In this document: one piece after another, positions 17,571-25,688 of the stretch
How the letters are laid out: every line of letters starts with the position of its first letter
How positions within the stretch are numbered: position 1 is the first letter of the stretch
NCBI GenBank assembly: GCA_023953835.1
Contig: JAMLJB010000001.1
Coordinates: 806,001 to 870,000 of the forward strand
Source of the DNA: Rhizobiaceae bacterium
GTDB taxonomy: Bacteria > Pseudomonadota > Alphaproteobacteria > Rhizobiales > Rhizobiaceae
Reading direction: 5' to 3'
Length of the DNA stretch: 64,000 nucleotides
The notes under the pieces: model-generated
What the model was told of the DNA's origin: nothing
What the model saw: the letters and a program-made list of their open reading frames with translations, nothing else
The model's database searches: none
Made by a program: the position numbers and the translations under genes

Positions 17571-18500
17571 TCACTTCTTCGGATCATTACCGACCTTGTG
17601 ACGCAGTTCACCGATGCCCTCGACGAAGCACTCGATCTGGTCGCCGAGTTGCAGGAGAATTCGATCGTCTCGTTCACGCGGCTGAACCGCGGTAAGAATC
17701 ACATCGCCGACCTCCAGTTTCATCACCTTGGAGACTTCGAAAACGGTCCGCGCAATCGATAGCGGGCTCGTCAAACTTCCTTCACGCTTCGTCTGGCCGT
17801 TGACGCTAACTCTTATTCCGACTTCAGTCGGGCGCGCGATTTCATCCCGGGTGACGACGATCGGTCCAATCGGTAGAAAGGTATTGTACATATCGACCGC
17901 ATCTCCACCATCAGCCGAGCAAATGTCGTTCGCAGCCATATATGCGAAGACTTTTTCCAGGCCCTGTTCCTCGGCAATGTTGGATCCCCCCTTACCCATG
18001 ATTATGGCCAGCTTTGTCTCACATGCTATGCGGTGAACTCCCTCAGGAAGAACGATATCTCTATACGGGCTATTGATGGTGTTGTTGGCTTTGATCCTCA
18101 GTCTTGGCCTGGCAGCGGTGTCCACACCGCTTTCCACTACGACGACCTTGCTTGGTCGAATAGGAGCGTGCAGCTTGCAGTCGGCAAGGCGCATGAACAA
18201 TGGCTCTCCGGCTGGCCCCTTTGCTTCCGGGTTCTTTTCAAGCAATTCGGTAAGATAGCGAAACGATATCTCCATCGCTTCGCTGGCCGGCTTGCCCAAT
18301 TCGACCATGCTGACAATGTCGCCGGCAATTCGAAGCGCGGCTATCTCCCTGCCTTGGCCATCCCTCAGTTCCTGCGTGAGGTAGCGAGCATAGCCTACTC
18401 TCAGGTCGGCGATCGTGTTTTCCGAAAGAAGCACGCCTGTACGTGGAAATCGCCGGTCAATCGCCTCATTCTTCAAATGGTGGAAACGCACCAATTTCAT
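17571..18500 (-). CDS. fumarylacetoacetate hydrolase (FAH) family protein with altered metal site
   Basis: FAH-family proteins hydrolyse, decarboxylate or isomerise beta-keto or 2-oxo acids using a metal held by two Glu and an Asp. The 309-residue protein has the family C-terminal domain (IKANNTINSP, MGKGGSNIAEEQGLEKVFAY, NDICSADGGDAVDMYNT, late DVILTAVQP in place of DVI.TGTP). The metal motif normally read as ExE is E161-T-K163, so the second Glu is Lys. The protein may bind metal differently or not at all. ATG 18500 has AAGGGAG 6-12 bases upstream. It follows the GMC oxidoreductase gene by 90 bases, likely one operon. Confidence 0.85.
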   Translation of the reverse strand: MKLVRFHHLKNEAIDRRFPRTGVLLSENTIADLRVGYARYLTQELRDGQGREIAALRIAGDIVSMVELGKPASEAMEISFRYLTELLEKNPEAKGPAGEPLFMRLADCKLHAPIRPSKVVVVESGVDTAARPRLRIKANNTINSPYRDIVLPEGVHRIACETKLAIIMGKGGSNIAEEQGLEKVFAYMAANDICSADGGDAVDMYNTFLPIGPIVVTRDEIARPTEVGIRVSVNGQTKREGSLTSPLSIARTVFEVSKVMKLEVGDVILTAVQPRERDDRILLQLGDQIECFVEGIGELRHKVGNDPKK

Positions 18501-18590
18501 CACTGTCTCCCTTGGAATTTTGTCAATATGGGGAATTCGACGCGGCAAGGTGGGGCAAGCTGAGACCTCCCTTGTTGCCCGCAAGGAATG

Positions 18591-20213
18591 CTATTGCCGG
18601 GCATCCTCCATGATCATCGCGCTGCCCTTTTCACCGATCATGATGGTTGTCGCGTTTGTATTTGCTGCAACCTGCCGAGGCATGATCGAAGCGTCCACGA
18701 CGCGCAAACGCCCAACTCCCCGGACACGCAGCCGCGGATCAACGACTGCCAATTCGTCAACTCCCATCTTGCAGCTTCCCGTCGCGTGATGACCCGAAAT
18801 CGCGCGCTTGCGGAAATTTTCAACGAGTTCATCATCGCTGTTGCAGTCCGGCCCAGGCGAGAGCTCTTTGACGATGAACGGCCGCATGGCGGGCATCGAC
18901 ATGATCTGCCGGTTGATGCGCTGACCGATGAGCGCAGACTGATGATCCCGCTCCGACAGAAAGAAGTTAAAGCGTATTTCAGGGGGAACTTCGGCAGATG
19001 CACTCTTGATGCGCACGCTGCCCCGGCTTTCCGGATGCATGAGATGCACTGCGACGCCGAAACTGGAGAGCGGGCTGAGGCCCATGCGCTCCTTGGACCG
19101 TCCGCTGTGTGACCGGTTCCAGTTGCGTAGTTGGAGCTTTACGTCAGGCTCATGATGCGAGGGATCGGTACAGATGAGGCCCGCCGCAGCGACAGGCGTC
19201 GATGTCAGCAGACCCCTGCGGAAGAGCGCATATTCTGCAATCGACAGCGCGAGCCGAAATGGATTGTTGACGATATCATTGATTGTGACCGGCTTGGCGC
19301 ATTGGTAGGTCATGCCTACACCGATGTGATCCTGCAGGTTTTCACCGACGCCGGGTGAATGGCTGACAAGCGGTACGTTGCACTGAGCCAGCAATTCGCC
19401 CGGCCCGACACCTGAAACCTGTAGAAGCTGGGGGGAGTTGAAGACGCCACCGCACAACACGACTTCGCGACGGGCAAGTATTGTCTTCGTTATGCCGTCG
19501 CGAACGAATTCAATCCCCTTGGCCTCGCCGTTTTCAAACAGAATTCGGGTCGCCGTCGTGCGCGTGAGGACATTTAGATTGCTGCGTCGTCTCGCCGGGT
19601 GAAGATATGCGGACGAAGTGCTGACGCGACGACCTTTGGCGATGGTGACCTGATTGTAGCCGAAACCGTTCTGGTTGCGGCCGTTGAATCCGCCATTCTT
19701 GCGATATCCAGCTTCATCGGCAGCCTGAATGAAGGCGTCCGAAAGCGGGTCGCGCCTCAAGTTTGTAACCTTCAGTGGGCCATCCGAGCCATAGAGCGGA
19801 TCTTGCTTCGCTTTCTCGTTGTCCTCAGCCTTCCTGAAATGCGGTATGACGTCGTCCGGTCCCCAGCCAATGTTGCCTAGCTGCGCCCAATATTCAAAAT
19901 CCTCAGTGAGACCTCGCTGATATACGTTCCCATTGATGGATCCGCAGCCTCCCAGAACCTTTCCGCGCGGTTGGAAACTCCGTCCGTCGTGCAGCCCAGG
20001 CTCAGGTTCACTTTGGAAGAGCCAGTTGTACTCTGGGCTGTCGTAGAGCTTGCTATAGCCTACCGGAAGACGAATCCAGAAGTTGTCGTCTTCTCCGCCC
20101 GCCTCCAGCAACGCGACGCTGCTGAGGCCCGATTCACTGAGCCTTGCAGCTACAACACATCCGGCTGAGCCGGCACCCACCACCACATAATCAAACTGCT
20201 CGGCTTGCGCCAT
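18591..20213 (-). CDS. GMC family FAD-dependent oxidoreductase
   Basis: GMC enzymes (choline or alcohol dehydrogenases) oxidise alcohols to aldehydes with FAD. The 540-residue protein opens with the FAD motif DYVVVGAGSAGCVVAARLSE, has GMC signature 1 (GKVLGGCGSINGNVYQRG), signature 2-like GGVFNSPQLLQVSGVG, and the active-site region GHHATGSCKMG followed by NTNATTIMIGEKG. The start at 20213 (MAQAEQFDYVV) has GGAG 8 bases upstream; ATG 20258 is an alternative. It is divergent from the first Bug-type gene with site F between. It may feed the aldehyde dehydrogenase at 12.7 kb. Confidence 0.93.
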   Translation of the reverse strand: MAQAEQFDYVVVGAGSAGCVVAARLSESGLSSVALLEAGGEDDNFWIRLPVGYSKLYDSPEYNWLFQSEPEPGLHDGRSFQPRGKVLGGCGSINGNVYQRGLTEDFEYWAQLGNIGWGPDDVIPHFRKAEDNEKAKQDPLYGSDGPLKVTNLRRDPLSDAFIQAADEAGYRKNGGFNGRNQNGFGYNQVTIAKGRRVSTSSAYLHPARRRSNLNVLTRTTATRILFENGEAKGIEFVRDGITKTILARREVVLCGGVFNSPQLLQVSGVGPGELLAQCNVPLVSHSPGVGENLQDHIGVGMTYQCAKPVTINDIVNNPFRLALSIAEYALFRRGLLTSTPVAAAGLICTDPSHHEPDVKLQLRNWNRSHSGRSKERMGLSPLSSFGVAVHLMHPESRGSVRIKSASAEVPPEIRFNFFLSERDHQSALIGQRINRQIMSMPAMRPFIVKELSPGPDCNSDDELVENFRKRAISGHHATGSCKMGVDELAVVDPRLRVRGVGRLRVVDASIMPRQVAANTNATTIMIGEKGSAMIMEDARQ

Positions 20214-20292
20214 CGAATGCTCCGCTAACTGTGCTGCCGCTTTGTTGGAGCGCGACATTGACAATGTAACGCCAGTCTGTAAAGTATTTTTT

Positions 20293-20317
20293 GGACCGTC
20301 GTTCCATATAAAGGAAC
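20293..20317 (+). promoter_or_regulatory. IclR-type operator, site F
   Basis: GGACC (20293-20297), GTC, then GTTCCATATAAAGGAAC (20301-20317). It is the closest match to the consensus and lies between the GMC gene (80 bases) and the Bug-type gene (131 bases). Confidence 0.8.
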
Positions 20318-20448
20318 AAACTGGGAGGATTGATCTGGTGACGCGTGTGCGCGTCGCCATGTGGCGGTCTGTTGCTGTTAGCCAGCGTTTTTACATTGCA
20401 GAGATCATGACAATTCATGGCCGAATCCGGCCGCTAGGGAGGAAGATC

Positions 20449-21429
20449 ATGCACAACAGTACACGTCGGCAGTTTCTGAGCCTAACCGCATCAACCGCGC
20501 TCTTGCCACTTCTGGGGAAGAGCGCAATGGCGGCGGGATTTCCCGATCATCCCGTGACCATTGTGACGGGTTCCAGTCCCGGCGGTGGCGGTGACCTGAT
20601 TTCAAGACTGATGGCGAAGGTGCTGTCCGAAGCCTGGGGGCAACCGGTGGTCGTCGAAAATCAACCAGGTGCAGCGCAATCCATAGCCGCGGGCTATGTG
20701 GCTAAATCGGCCCCCGATGGCTACACCCTGCTTCTTGTGCCCAGCACGATACTTAGCGCCGCTTTGCGGACCGATCTAACGTTCGACATTGAAAAAGATC
20801 TAGCTCCGCTGGCATTGCTGACAACCAGCGCAGGCGTGCTGATCGTCAACGCGAATTCCCCAATCAAGAATATCAAGGATTTGATCGAGCAAGCAAAAGC
20901 GCGACCCGGCGAAATCACCTATGGCACCGCTGGTGTCGGCAGCCCGGGCCACTTCGCCGGCGAATTGCTCAACAAGATGGCGGGCATACAGCTTCAGCAT
21001 GTCCCCTTCAAAAGTGGGGTGGATTCCATTGTGGCCGTGGCGAATGGCGAAATCGACATCGGAACGCCGGGGGTCGGAGGAACGGAGGCTATGATCGAAG
21101 CTGGCAAAATCAGGCCAATTGCCGTCACGACCAAGACGCGGCTTTCGGCGTTGCCCGATGTTCCAACGGTTGACGAATCCGGCCTGCCAGGTTTCGACTA
21201 CGGTTCCTGGCATGGAATGTTCGCGCCAAGCGGAGTGACAAAAGAGCTTCGCGATCAATTGCATCAGACGATCATCAAAGTTTCCGACAATCCTGAAATA
21301 AAAAAGGCGCTCGCTGACCAGGGCTATGAACCTTCGCCATACTATACGCCCGAGCAGTTTGCGACGAAGCTGCATGAGGACCTGCAGCAAACTGTCGAGC
21401 TTGCCAAGGAAATTGGCCTTCAACCCTGA
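20449..21429 (+). CDS. Bug/TctC-family tripartite transporter substrate-binding protein (first)
   Basis: The periplasmic receptor of the TTT system. A twin-arginine signal (STRRQFLSL then a hydrophobic run to SAMAA) starts the 326-residue protein. The mature part has the Bug landmarks PVTIVTGSSPGGGGD, VVVENQPGAAQSIAAGYVAK, PDGYTLLLV, GVGSPGHFAGELL and LPDVPTVDESGLPGFDY. ATG 20449 is preceded by AGGGAGGAAG; upstream in-frame ATGs would bury the signal. It is distant from tctBA but shares its operator, so it probably serves the same membrane subunits. It is followed by an SDR gene. Confidence 0.93.
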   Translation: MHNSTRRQFLSLTASTALLPLLGKSAMAAGFPDHPVTIVTGSSPGGGGDLISRLMAKVLSEAWGQPVVVENQPGAAQSIAAGYVAKSAPDGYTLLLVPSTILSAALRTDLTFDIEKDLAPLALLTTSAGVLIVNANSPIKNIKDLIEQAKARPGEITYGTAGVGSPGHFAGELLNKMAGIQLQHVPFKSGVDSIVAVANGEIDIGTPGVGGTEAMIEAGKIRPIAVTTKTRLSALPDVPTVDESGLPGFDYGSWHGMFAPSGVTKELRDQLHQTIIKVSDNPEIKKALADQGYEPSPYYTPEQFATKLHEDLQQTVELAKEIGLQP

Positions 21430-21456
21430 CCGATCAGCCAACCGGTCGATACAGAT

Positions 21457-21484
21457 TGTCCGTCTGCCTGCTCGCAGGCGGACA
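21457..21484 (+). terminator. intergenic hairpin after the first Bug-type gene
   Basis: TGTCCGTCTGC (21457-21467) pairs with GCAGGCGGACA (21474-21484), with one G-U pair and a 6-base loop. No T-run follows, so it may attenuate or stabilise the upstream mRNA end rather than fully terminate before the SDR gene. Confidence 0.5.
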
Positions 21485-21526
21485 GCCTACTGAAAAACCA
21501 GCATGAATGAGACGAGGCAATTATCT

Positions 21527-22291
21527 ATGCGATTGAAAGACAGAGTGGCAATGGTTTCTGGGGCGAGCCGGAATATTGGAAGGACGATTGCTCACACGCT
21601 GGCCCGGGAAGGCGCGCATGTGGTTCTCGTCGCCAACAAATCCGGTGAAGAGCTAAAGCGGGTTGCAGCCGAATGCGAAGAATTCGGCGTGCGCGCCCTG
21701 CCCGTATTCGGAGATGTAAGTAAGTCCGCTGACGTGAATCGCATGGTGGCCGAGGGACTCAGTCACTTCGGAAAGATCGACATACTGGCAAGCGTTGCCG
21801 GCATTCGGCCGAACAGGCCCTTCTGGGAAGTTTCCGACGAGGAGTGGCACCAGGTCATGGCCGTAAACATGTACGCAACTTTCTATCTGGCCAGGGCCCT
21901 TGCACCGTCCATGATGGAACGCAGAACTGGTAACATCGTCGCCTTGGGCGGGATGTCCAGCCTAACGGCCGGGACCAACCGCGCCGCAGTCGGAGCATCC
22001 AAAACCGGCCTGCGGGGTCTCGTGCGTTCCCTGGCTCTTGAACTCGGCCCCTACGGCATCCGTGCGAACATGGTTGCGCCGGGCCTCATTGATACGGAGC
22101 GCCTGAACCCTGAATGGTATCCGGCCGAAGGCGCCGACCTCGGCAAACCTGGTCGTGGAGGTGAAAGTACGCCTCTTGGGCGCAAGGGCACGCCTCAAGA
22201 TATCGCCGACGCGGTCCTCTATCTCACTTCCGACGAGTCCGCCTACATCACGGGCGACTGTCTGATCGTGGCTGGCGGTGCGTACATGTAA
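21527..22291 (+). CDS. SDR-fold protein lacking catalytic Ser and Tyr (second copy)
   Basis: A 254-residue paralogue of the SDR at 7.9 kb. The cofactor loop is SGASRNIGRTIA, then FGDVSKSADV and ILASVAGIRPNRPF in place of NNAG. The catalytic Tyr of YxxxK is V155 (V-G-A-S-K159) and the catalytic Ser position is Gly142 (IVALGGMSSL). Both copies also keep NPEWY near residues 205-210, a shared insertion. ATG 21527 fits the family N-terminus (MRLKDRVAMVSG); ATG 21503 is upstream in frame. Same operon as the Bug-type gene, so co-expressed with uptake. Confidence 0.9.
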   Translation: MRLKDRVAMVSGASRNIGRTIAHTLAREGAHVVLVANKSGEELKRVAAECEEFGVRALPVFGDVSKSADVNRMVAEGLSHFGKIDILASVAGIRPNRPFWEVSDEEWHQVMAVNMYATFYLARALAPSMMERRTGNIVALGGMSSLTAGTNRAAVGASKTGLRGLVRSLALELGPYGIRANMVAPGLIDTERLNPEWYPAEGADLGKPGRGGESTPLGRKGTPQDIADAVLYLTSDESAYITGDCLIVAGGAYM

Positions 22292-22358
22292 GATGCGCCC
22301 GCTTTCGCGGTCACCGATAATGGTTGACAGCTTGGATCGGCACCACTACCGTATTTTT

Positions 22359-22383
22359 GGACCGTCGTTCTTCTATATGGAAC
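22359..22383 (+). promoter_or_regulatory. IclR-type operator, site G
   Basis: GGACC (22359-22363), GTC, then GTTCTTCTATATGGAAC (22367-22383), 88 bases before the second Bug-type gene. Confidence 0.78.
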
Positions 22384-22471
22384 GTGCTGCGGTCTATATA
22401 AGCTTTCATGAGTTGGCTTCCCAGAGATGGCGGGCCAGCGGTGTCATGTGTAGCAAATGGGAGGATTAGCC

Positions 22472-23449
22472 ATGACTAGAAGGAATAGGCTTTGGTCACT
22501 AGCCGTCGCCGCCATGGTGACTGCATTCGTCAGCAATCAAGCATTCGCAGAGGGGTATCCTGAAAAGCCCGTAACGATTATTTCCGGATCGACGCCTGGC
22601 GGTGGTGGCGACTTCACGACACGTCTCGTCGCCAAGGAACTTTCGAAGATATGGGGCCAGCCCGTAGTGGTTGAGAACCAACCGGGCGCATCTCAGTCCA
22701 TAGCGGCCGGCAACGTCGCCACGGCAGCGCCAGACGGCTACACTTTGCTGTTTGTCACGAGCTCGATCCTCGCAATAAAGATGCGCGACGACGTGCCGTT
22801 TGACCTTGAAAAGGACCTTTCTGCCATCAAGCTTGTGGCCACCAGCCCTGTCCTGCTTGCTGTAAAAGCAGACCTGCCGGCCAAGGACGTCAAGGAGTTG
22901 GTGGCGCTTGCCAAATCAGATCCCGGCAAACTGAGCTATGGATCGTCAGGCGTCGGATCCGCCGGTCACCTCGCAGGTGAAGTCTTCAAGTCCATGGCTG
23001 GTGTCGATATCAATCACGTGCCGTACAAGGGTGGGGCGGAAGCCGTCGTCGCCCTTGCGAGTGGCGAGGTGGATATTTCTTATCCGGGGATCGCAGGAAC
23101 TCAGGCGCTTGTCGATTCGGGAAAGATCAGGGTCTTGGCAGTCAGCAGCAAAGACCGTCTTTCGTCGATGCCTGACGTTGTCACGATCGACGAAGCCGGG
23201 GTGCCTGGATATGACTACAAGGCATGGTACGGCATGTTTGCTCCGTCCGGGATACCGGAGGACGTGAAGAAAAAGCTCGTCGATTCAATGCAGGAGGTGG
23301 TCAAGAGCGAGGAGGTCCAGAAGGCCCTCAAAGACCAAGGTCTCGAACCGCAACCGGCAAGCACGGCAGAGGATTTCACCAATACCGTCCATACGGACCT
23401 GATCCAATATGTCGACATCGCAAAGAAGATCGGCCTGACCGCCAACTGA
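22472..23449 (+). CDS. Bug/TctC-family tripartite transporter substrate-binding protein (second)
   Basis: A 325-residue Bug-type receptor with a Sec-like signal (RLWSLAVAAMVTAFVSNQAFA). Motifs closely parallel the first copy: PVTIISGSTPGGGGDFTTRL, VVVENQPGASQSIAAGNVAT, GVGSAGHLAGEVF and MPDVVTIDEAGVPGYDY. GGGAGGA precedes the ATG by 7 bases. It has its own site G. Two receptors with one TctBA pair suggest related ligands sharing one channel. It is convergent with the reductase gene. Confidence 0.93.
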   Translation: MTRRNRLWSLAVAAMVTAFVSNQAFAEGYPEKPVTIISGSTPGGGGDFTTRLVAKELSKIWGQPVVVENQPGASQSIAAGNVATAAPDGYTLLFVTSSILAIKMRDDVPFDLEKDLSAIKLVATSPVLLAVKADLPAKDVKELVALAKSDPGKLSYGSSGVGSAGHLAGEVFKSMAGVDINHVPYKGGAEAVVALASGEVDISYPGIAGTQALVDSGKIRVLAVSSKDRLSSMPDVVTIDEAGVPGYDYKAWYGMFAPSGIPEDVKKKLVDSMQEVVKSEEVQKALKDQGLEPQPASTAEDFTNTVHTDLIQYVDIAKKIGLTAN

Positions 23450-23478
23450 CCAAGAGCCGGCACTCAGTGCAAATTGCG

Positions 23479-23499
23479 GCGGCCGCCATTGGCGGCCGC
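23479..23499. terminator. GC-rich terminator between convergent genes
   Basis: GCGGCCGCC (23479-23487), ATT, GGCGGCCGC (23491-23499), a perfect 9-bp stem followed by TTATGCTTCTTT. It separates the second Bug-type gene from the convergent reductase gene. Confidence 0.75.
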
Positions 23500-23553
23500 T
23501 TATGCTTCTTTGGGACCTGACGAAAGTCACTTCGCGGCGCGAAGAAACATTCC

Positions 23554-24552
23554 TCAGAAAAACTGGTCAAAGTGCATTTGCTCCGCTGGAACCTTACGCT
23601 CCACCAGCATCTTCTGAACCGCTTCCGCCATGGCTGGAGGTCCGGCGAAATAAATCTCGCAATCTGGCAAGCGCTGACCGACGAGATTTGCCGCGACCAC
23701 GTGGACGAACCCGCGATAGCCATTCCAGCCCTCGGCTTCTGATGTCGATACGGCAGGATGATAGTGGATTGACGAGCCAAAGCCAGGTAGTTCTTCCAGC
23801 ATGTCGCTTCCGCAGATGTCGCGAGCGGTACGGCCGCCAAAAAAGAAGTCGAGACGACGGCCTCCAAGAGCTTGCGCCGCTGCCCGCGCGATAGAGATCA
23901 TCGGCGACAATCCCGACCCTCCCGCGAGGCAGATTATATCGCGGTGAGAATCTTCCTGCAGATAGGCCATACCGTACGGACCATCCAACACAATCCGATC
24001 CTTGAGTTCGATAGCTTCAAATAGTCTGTTCGTCGCCTGGCCTCCGGGGACACGGCGGATCAGAAATTGCCACTCTCCATCGCAACCGGTATTGGACATG
24101 GAATAAGCGCGGCTGCCCTGAACACCCGGAATTTCCAGCAATGCATATTGGCCGGGGAGGAAAGTGGATGATCCGTCGAGCGGCCGAAACCGGAACTGAC
24201 GAATATCGTGGGTTATGTCGCAAGTACCAACGAGTTCAACAGCATGCCGGGCCGGCGGAATCTTGCTCTTATATCGAGGCATGAGCCGCACCTTGATGGT
24301 GCAGTCGTTCAGAGGCCTCGCCTGGCATCCGAGCCGGCGTCCCCGGTCGCGATCCCGCTCGGTGAGGCCCGGAGGATCAGCGCGAAGGTGTTCAATTTCG
24401 CCCTCGACCAGTTCGAAGCGGCAGTTGCCGCACGACCCCACATTGCATTCATAAGGAAATCCGAGGCCAGCTCGTAGTGCGGAACGCATCAATGTATCAT
24501 CATCCGCGCAGGTCCACTTTGTATCAGTGCCCTGCAATGCAATTACCGGCAT
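23554..24552 (-). CDS. ferredoxin-NAD(P)H reductase component of the Rieske oxygenase
   Basis: The 332-residue flavoprotein passes electrons from NAD(P)H to the Rieske ferredoxin. An N-terminal plant-type [2Fe-2S] domain has ligands C36, C41, C44 (YECNVGSCGNC) and C76 (RLGCQARP). The FAD motif RAYSMSN and the NAD-binding GGSGLSPMISIARA follow, and the C-terminus ends QMHFDQFF, typical of this reductase family. The start is ATG 24552 with AAGGGAA upstream; the preceding TTG is in frame. It is the third gene of the oxygenase-IclR-reductase operon. Confidence 0.93.
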   Translation of the reverse strand: MPVIALQGTDTKWTCADDDTLMRSALRAGLGFPYECNVGSCGNCRFELVEGEIEHLRADPPGLTERDRDRGRRLGCQARPLNDCTIKVRLMPRYKSKIPPARHAVELVGTCDITHDIRQFRFRPLDGSSTFLPGQYALLEIPGVQGSRAYSMSNTGCDGEWQFLIRRVPGGQATNRLFEAIELKDRIVLDGPYGMAYLQEDSHRDIICLAGGSGLSPMISIARAAAQALGGRRLDFFFGGRTARDICGSDMLEELPGFGSSIHYHPAVSTSEAEGWNGYRGFVHVVAANLVGQRLPDCEIYFAGPPAMAEAVQKMLVERKVPAEQMHFDQFF

Positions 24553-24584
24553 CAAATTCCCTTCCGCTTCGCCTTTGGAAGCCT

Positions 24585-25400
24585 TCAGCGTCGGCCGTAA
24601 CCAAGACGAAACGAGATCGCTTCGGCGGCATCCATAAGCGGCTGAGAGTAGCTTTCCAGAATTTCCTTCGAGAGTCTTTGCGATGGCCCGGCGATACCCA
24701 CCGAACCGATGACCGCACCATCAGGACCATGCACCGGCGCGGCGATCGCGCGAATTCCGGGCTCGCTCTCCTCGTCCTCGATCGCGTAGCCGCGCTCGCG
24801 CACCTCAGAGAGAATTCGGCGCAGTTGCTTGGGGTCAGTTACAGTTTTGGGGGTACGCCGTACCAAAGGTCCCGCCAGCAGTTTCTCGATTGTTTCTTCC
24901 GGTGCAAACGCGAAGATGCCTCTCCCTACGGCGGTGCAATGCGCCGGGCGTCTCACGCCGATGTCAGATTTCATCGAGAGGGCTTGTGGACTCTGTAAGT
25001 TGTAGACGTACATGATCTCCATATCGGACGGGATACCGAGCAAAAGCGTCTCACCGGTCAGTTTGCGCAGATCAAACAGATAAGGTCGCGCTTCCGTCGA
25101 AAGATCCATGCGGCGACGAACCAACGTACCCAATCCGAAAAGAGCCACACCAAGGCGATAGCGCTCCGTTTCCGGGTTCTGCTCGAGCAGACCTTCGGCA
25201 ACCAACGTCGTTGCCAACCTGTGCACGGTACTCTTGGCTATCTTGAGTTTCTGGGCCAGAGCACTCACCCCGATCTCCGCCTCATCCTCGGAGAACGCCT
25301 TCAAAACCCTAATCGCCGTTGTTACCGAAGATAAGCGGTTTCGGTCGGCCTTGGCCGGCTTTTCGATAATTTCCTTCGTCGCAATTTTTTTCTTGTTCAT
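24585..25400 (-). CDS. IclR-family transcriptional regulator
   Basis: The regulator has an N-terminal winged helix (SVTTAIRVLKAFSE, then IGVSALAQKLKIAKSTVHRL) and the C-terminal GAF-like IclR effector domain (LGTLVRRRMDLSTEARPYL, GVRRPAHCTAVGRGIFA, RGYAIEDEESEPGIRAIAAPV). The start is uncertain: M 25400 (MNKKKIATKE) gives 271 residues, and ATGs at 25409, 25427 and 25451 are in frame with no clear ribosome site. It is the only IclR gene in the window, and eight operators of the three-half-site type known for the PcaU/PobR branch of IclR surround it. It probably controls the whole 6-30 kb cluster and itself. Confidence 0.93.
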   Translation of the reverse strand: MNKKKIATKEIIEKPAKADRNRLSSVTTAIRVLKAFSEDEAEIGVSALAQKLKIAKSTVHRLATTLVAEGLLEQNPETERYRLGVALFGLGTLVRRRMDLSTEARPYLFDLRKLTGETLLLGIPSDMEIMYVYNLQSPQALSMKSDIGVRRPAHCTAVGRGIFAFAPEETIEKLLAGPLVRRTPKTVTDPKQLRRILSEVRERGYAIEDEESEPGIRAIAAPVHGPDGAVIGSVGIAGPSQRLSKEILESYSQPLMDAAEAISFRLGYGRR

Positions 25401-25688
25401 TCCGATCATGATGTACTTTGCCCGCATGCGTGGAGATAACGCATCGTCCATAGCATAGCTGTTGCGACAGCGCACGCGGGCTGGGTACGTGAAGGAATAC
25501 CCGAGAAAATGGCGGCTTTTCAGACCGGAGTTCAAGGATATTCCGAACCGGCAATCGACACGACCGCGGTTCTTCCGCCGTCGATCGGCAGTTTCCTCCG
25601 AAGGCAAAAACAATCGTGTCTTCGACCCCGCAGGAACACGTTCAGCAACGTTTTCCATTGGTTCCACTTTTCACCGTCGGAATCGAAC

